Shown here in pieces: positions 12,343 through 12,851 of a DNA stretch of 12,851 bases. Both the position numbers and the translations under genes were made by a program. Below the pieces are notes generated by a model, which worked only from the letters and a program-made list of their open reading frames with translations, ran no database searches and was not told the DNA's origin. This DNA is from Actinomycetota bacterium (GTDB lineage: Bacteria; Actinomycetota; Actinomycetes; JACCUZ01): NCBI GenBank assembly GCA_030841245.1, contig JAVEDG010000361.1:1-12851 (forward strand), in the 5' to 3' direction. Within the stretch, counting starts at the first letter, position 1; each line of letters begins with the position of its first letter.

Positions 12343-12851
12343 TCAACTGCGCTGCGAGCGGTAGTAGTCACGCCAGATCAGCTTGTGCACCCCTAGGTGC
12401 TTCGGCAGTGACCGCAGGCCGGGGATGAACGGGACGCAGACGAACACCAGCGTGAGCAGCATCATCAAGACCCACACCAGGGCGTCAGCGTTCTCCGAGG
12501 TGGAGAACGGCTTGACCTGGTACCAGAAGGTGTAGAGCCACAGCCACGCCTGACCCGGGTACGCCCCGGTCTCGTTCATCATTCCCCACTGGTCGCCGCC
12601 CAGGTGCTGGGCTCGAGACTGGTCCTCGAGGTAGGTGCCGTCGGCGATGAAGAGCAGCGGCTTGGTGTAGTCGGTCTGATAGAACGCGCCCTGCGAGAGC
12701 AGCGCTCCGTCGAGACCGCCGGACCGTGCCATGGTCTCCAGCCGGTTCAGCAGGACCGGCACCGGGCCGTAGGAGCCGGCGACGACCTTCGCGGGGTCGT
12801 TGCCGGGTGCCTTGGCCAGTGCGGCGTCGTACGCCGTGGCCCATCGCAGCT
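12343..12851 (-). CDS. Unidentified membrane protein, N-terminus cut by window edge
   Basis: The last 168 residues of a protein whose beginning lies past the right edge; the frame is open to the window end, so the internal GTG at 12762 is not taken as the start. The first ~115 visible residues look exposed (GSYGPVPVLLNRLETMARSG, then FYQTDYTKPLLFIADGTYLEDQS), with aromatic-rich WLWLYTFWYQ before the membrane. One clear transmembrane helix follows at about 126-143 of the visible part (LVWVLMMLLTLVFVCVPF), and the protein ends in a basic tail (HLGVHKLIWRDYYRSQRS), presumably cytoplasmic. I cannot name the family. No cofactor motif is visible, so a cytochrome or oxidase-linked subunit is only a guess. 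Its stop lies 49 nt after the 24-bp hairpin, so it is convergent with the CysRS-like gene. Confidence 0.8.
   Translation of the reverse strand, partial: LRWATAYDAALAKAPGNDPAKVVAGSYGPVPVLLNRLETMARSGGLDGALLSQGAFYQTDYTKPLLFIADGTYLEDQSRAQHLGGDQWGMMNETGAYPGQAWLWLYTFWYQVKPFSTSENADALVWVLMMLLTLVFVCVPFIPGLRSLPKHLGVHKLIWRDYYRSQRS

Overview
The window is very GC-rich, coding-dense DNA, with frequent GTG/TTG starts and strong third-position G/C. Its gene content is typical of Actinomycetota: an actinobacterial-type DapD, FolP2-type dihydropteroate synthase homologue, FdxC-type 7Fe ferredoxin, Rv0428c-type GNAT protein, and a DivIVA-domain protein next to tag. From memory, the gene set overlaps the Mycobacterium tuberculosis Rv1201c-Rv1210 block (dapD, dapE, LOG, folP2, DivIVA-domain, tag) and the fdxC-aminotransferase pair Rv1177/Rv1178, in a rearranged order. 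I cannot place the genus. No phage, transposon, CRISPR array or tRNA/rRNA is visible.

Layout. 1-1199 (minus): DivIVA-domain membrane protein, SRPBCC protein and DNA-3-methyladenine glycosylase I (tag, cut by the left edge), a tightly spaced operon. 1241-2104 (plus): folP2, divergent from it. 2119-2179: a perfect 18-bp hairpin between convergent genes. 2186-3682 (minus): two unequal LOG-family paralogues in tandem. 3819-5572 (minus): a tandem-domain VOC protein followed by dapE. 5628-7396 (plus): dapD, then a membrane-anchored protein with an ARB-07466-like C-terminal domain. 7397-7970: a 574-bp stretch without a convincing gene but with a repeated GC-rich motif. 7971-9713 (minus): 7Fe ferredoxin, dapC and a 55-residue conserved-looking small protein. 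9814-12244 (plus): GNAT protein and a cysteinyl-tRNA-synthetase-like protein, ended by a 24-bp perfect hairpin. 12343-12851 (minus): C-terminal part of an unidentified membrane protein, cut by the right edge.

Theme. Three steps of the succinylase branch of lysine/meso-diaminopimelate synthesis (DapD acylation, DapC transamination, DapE desuccinylation) lie within 6 kb, with a likely cell-wall protein directly after dapD. The rest is housekeeping: folate-like enzyme, nucleotide phosphoribohydrolases, DNA repair, redox carrier.

The window is mostly an ordinary chromosomal housekeeping region; I do not see a convincing new multi-gene system. Points worth a second look are the non-standard CysRS-like gene, a recurring TANNNT-N7/8-start arrangement that predicts leaderless mRNAs (twice reusing the upstream TAG stop codon), two hairpins sharing a core sequence, and the repeat-bearing intergenic tract.
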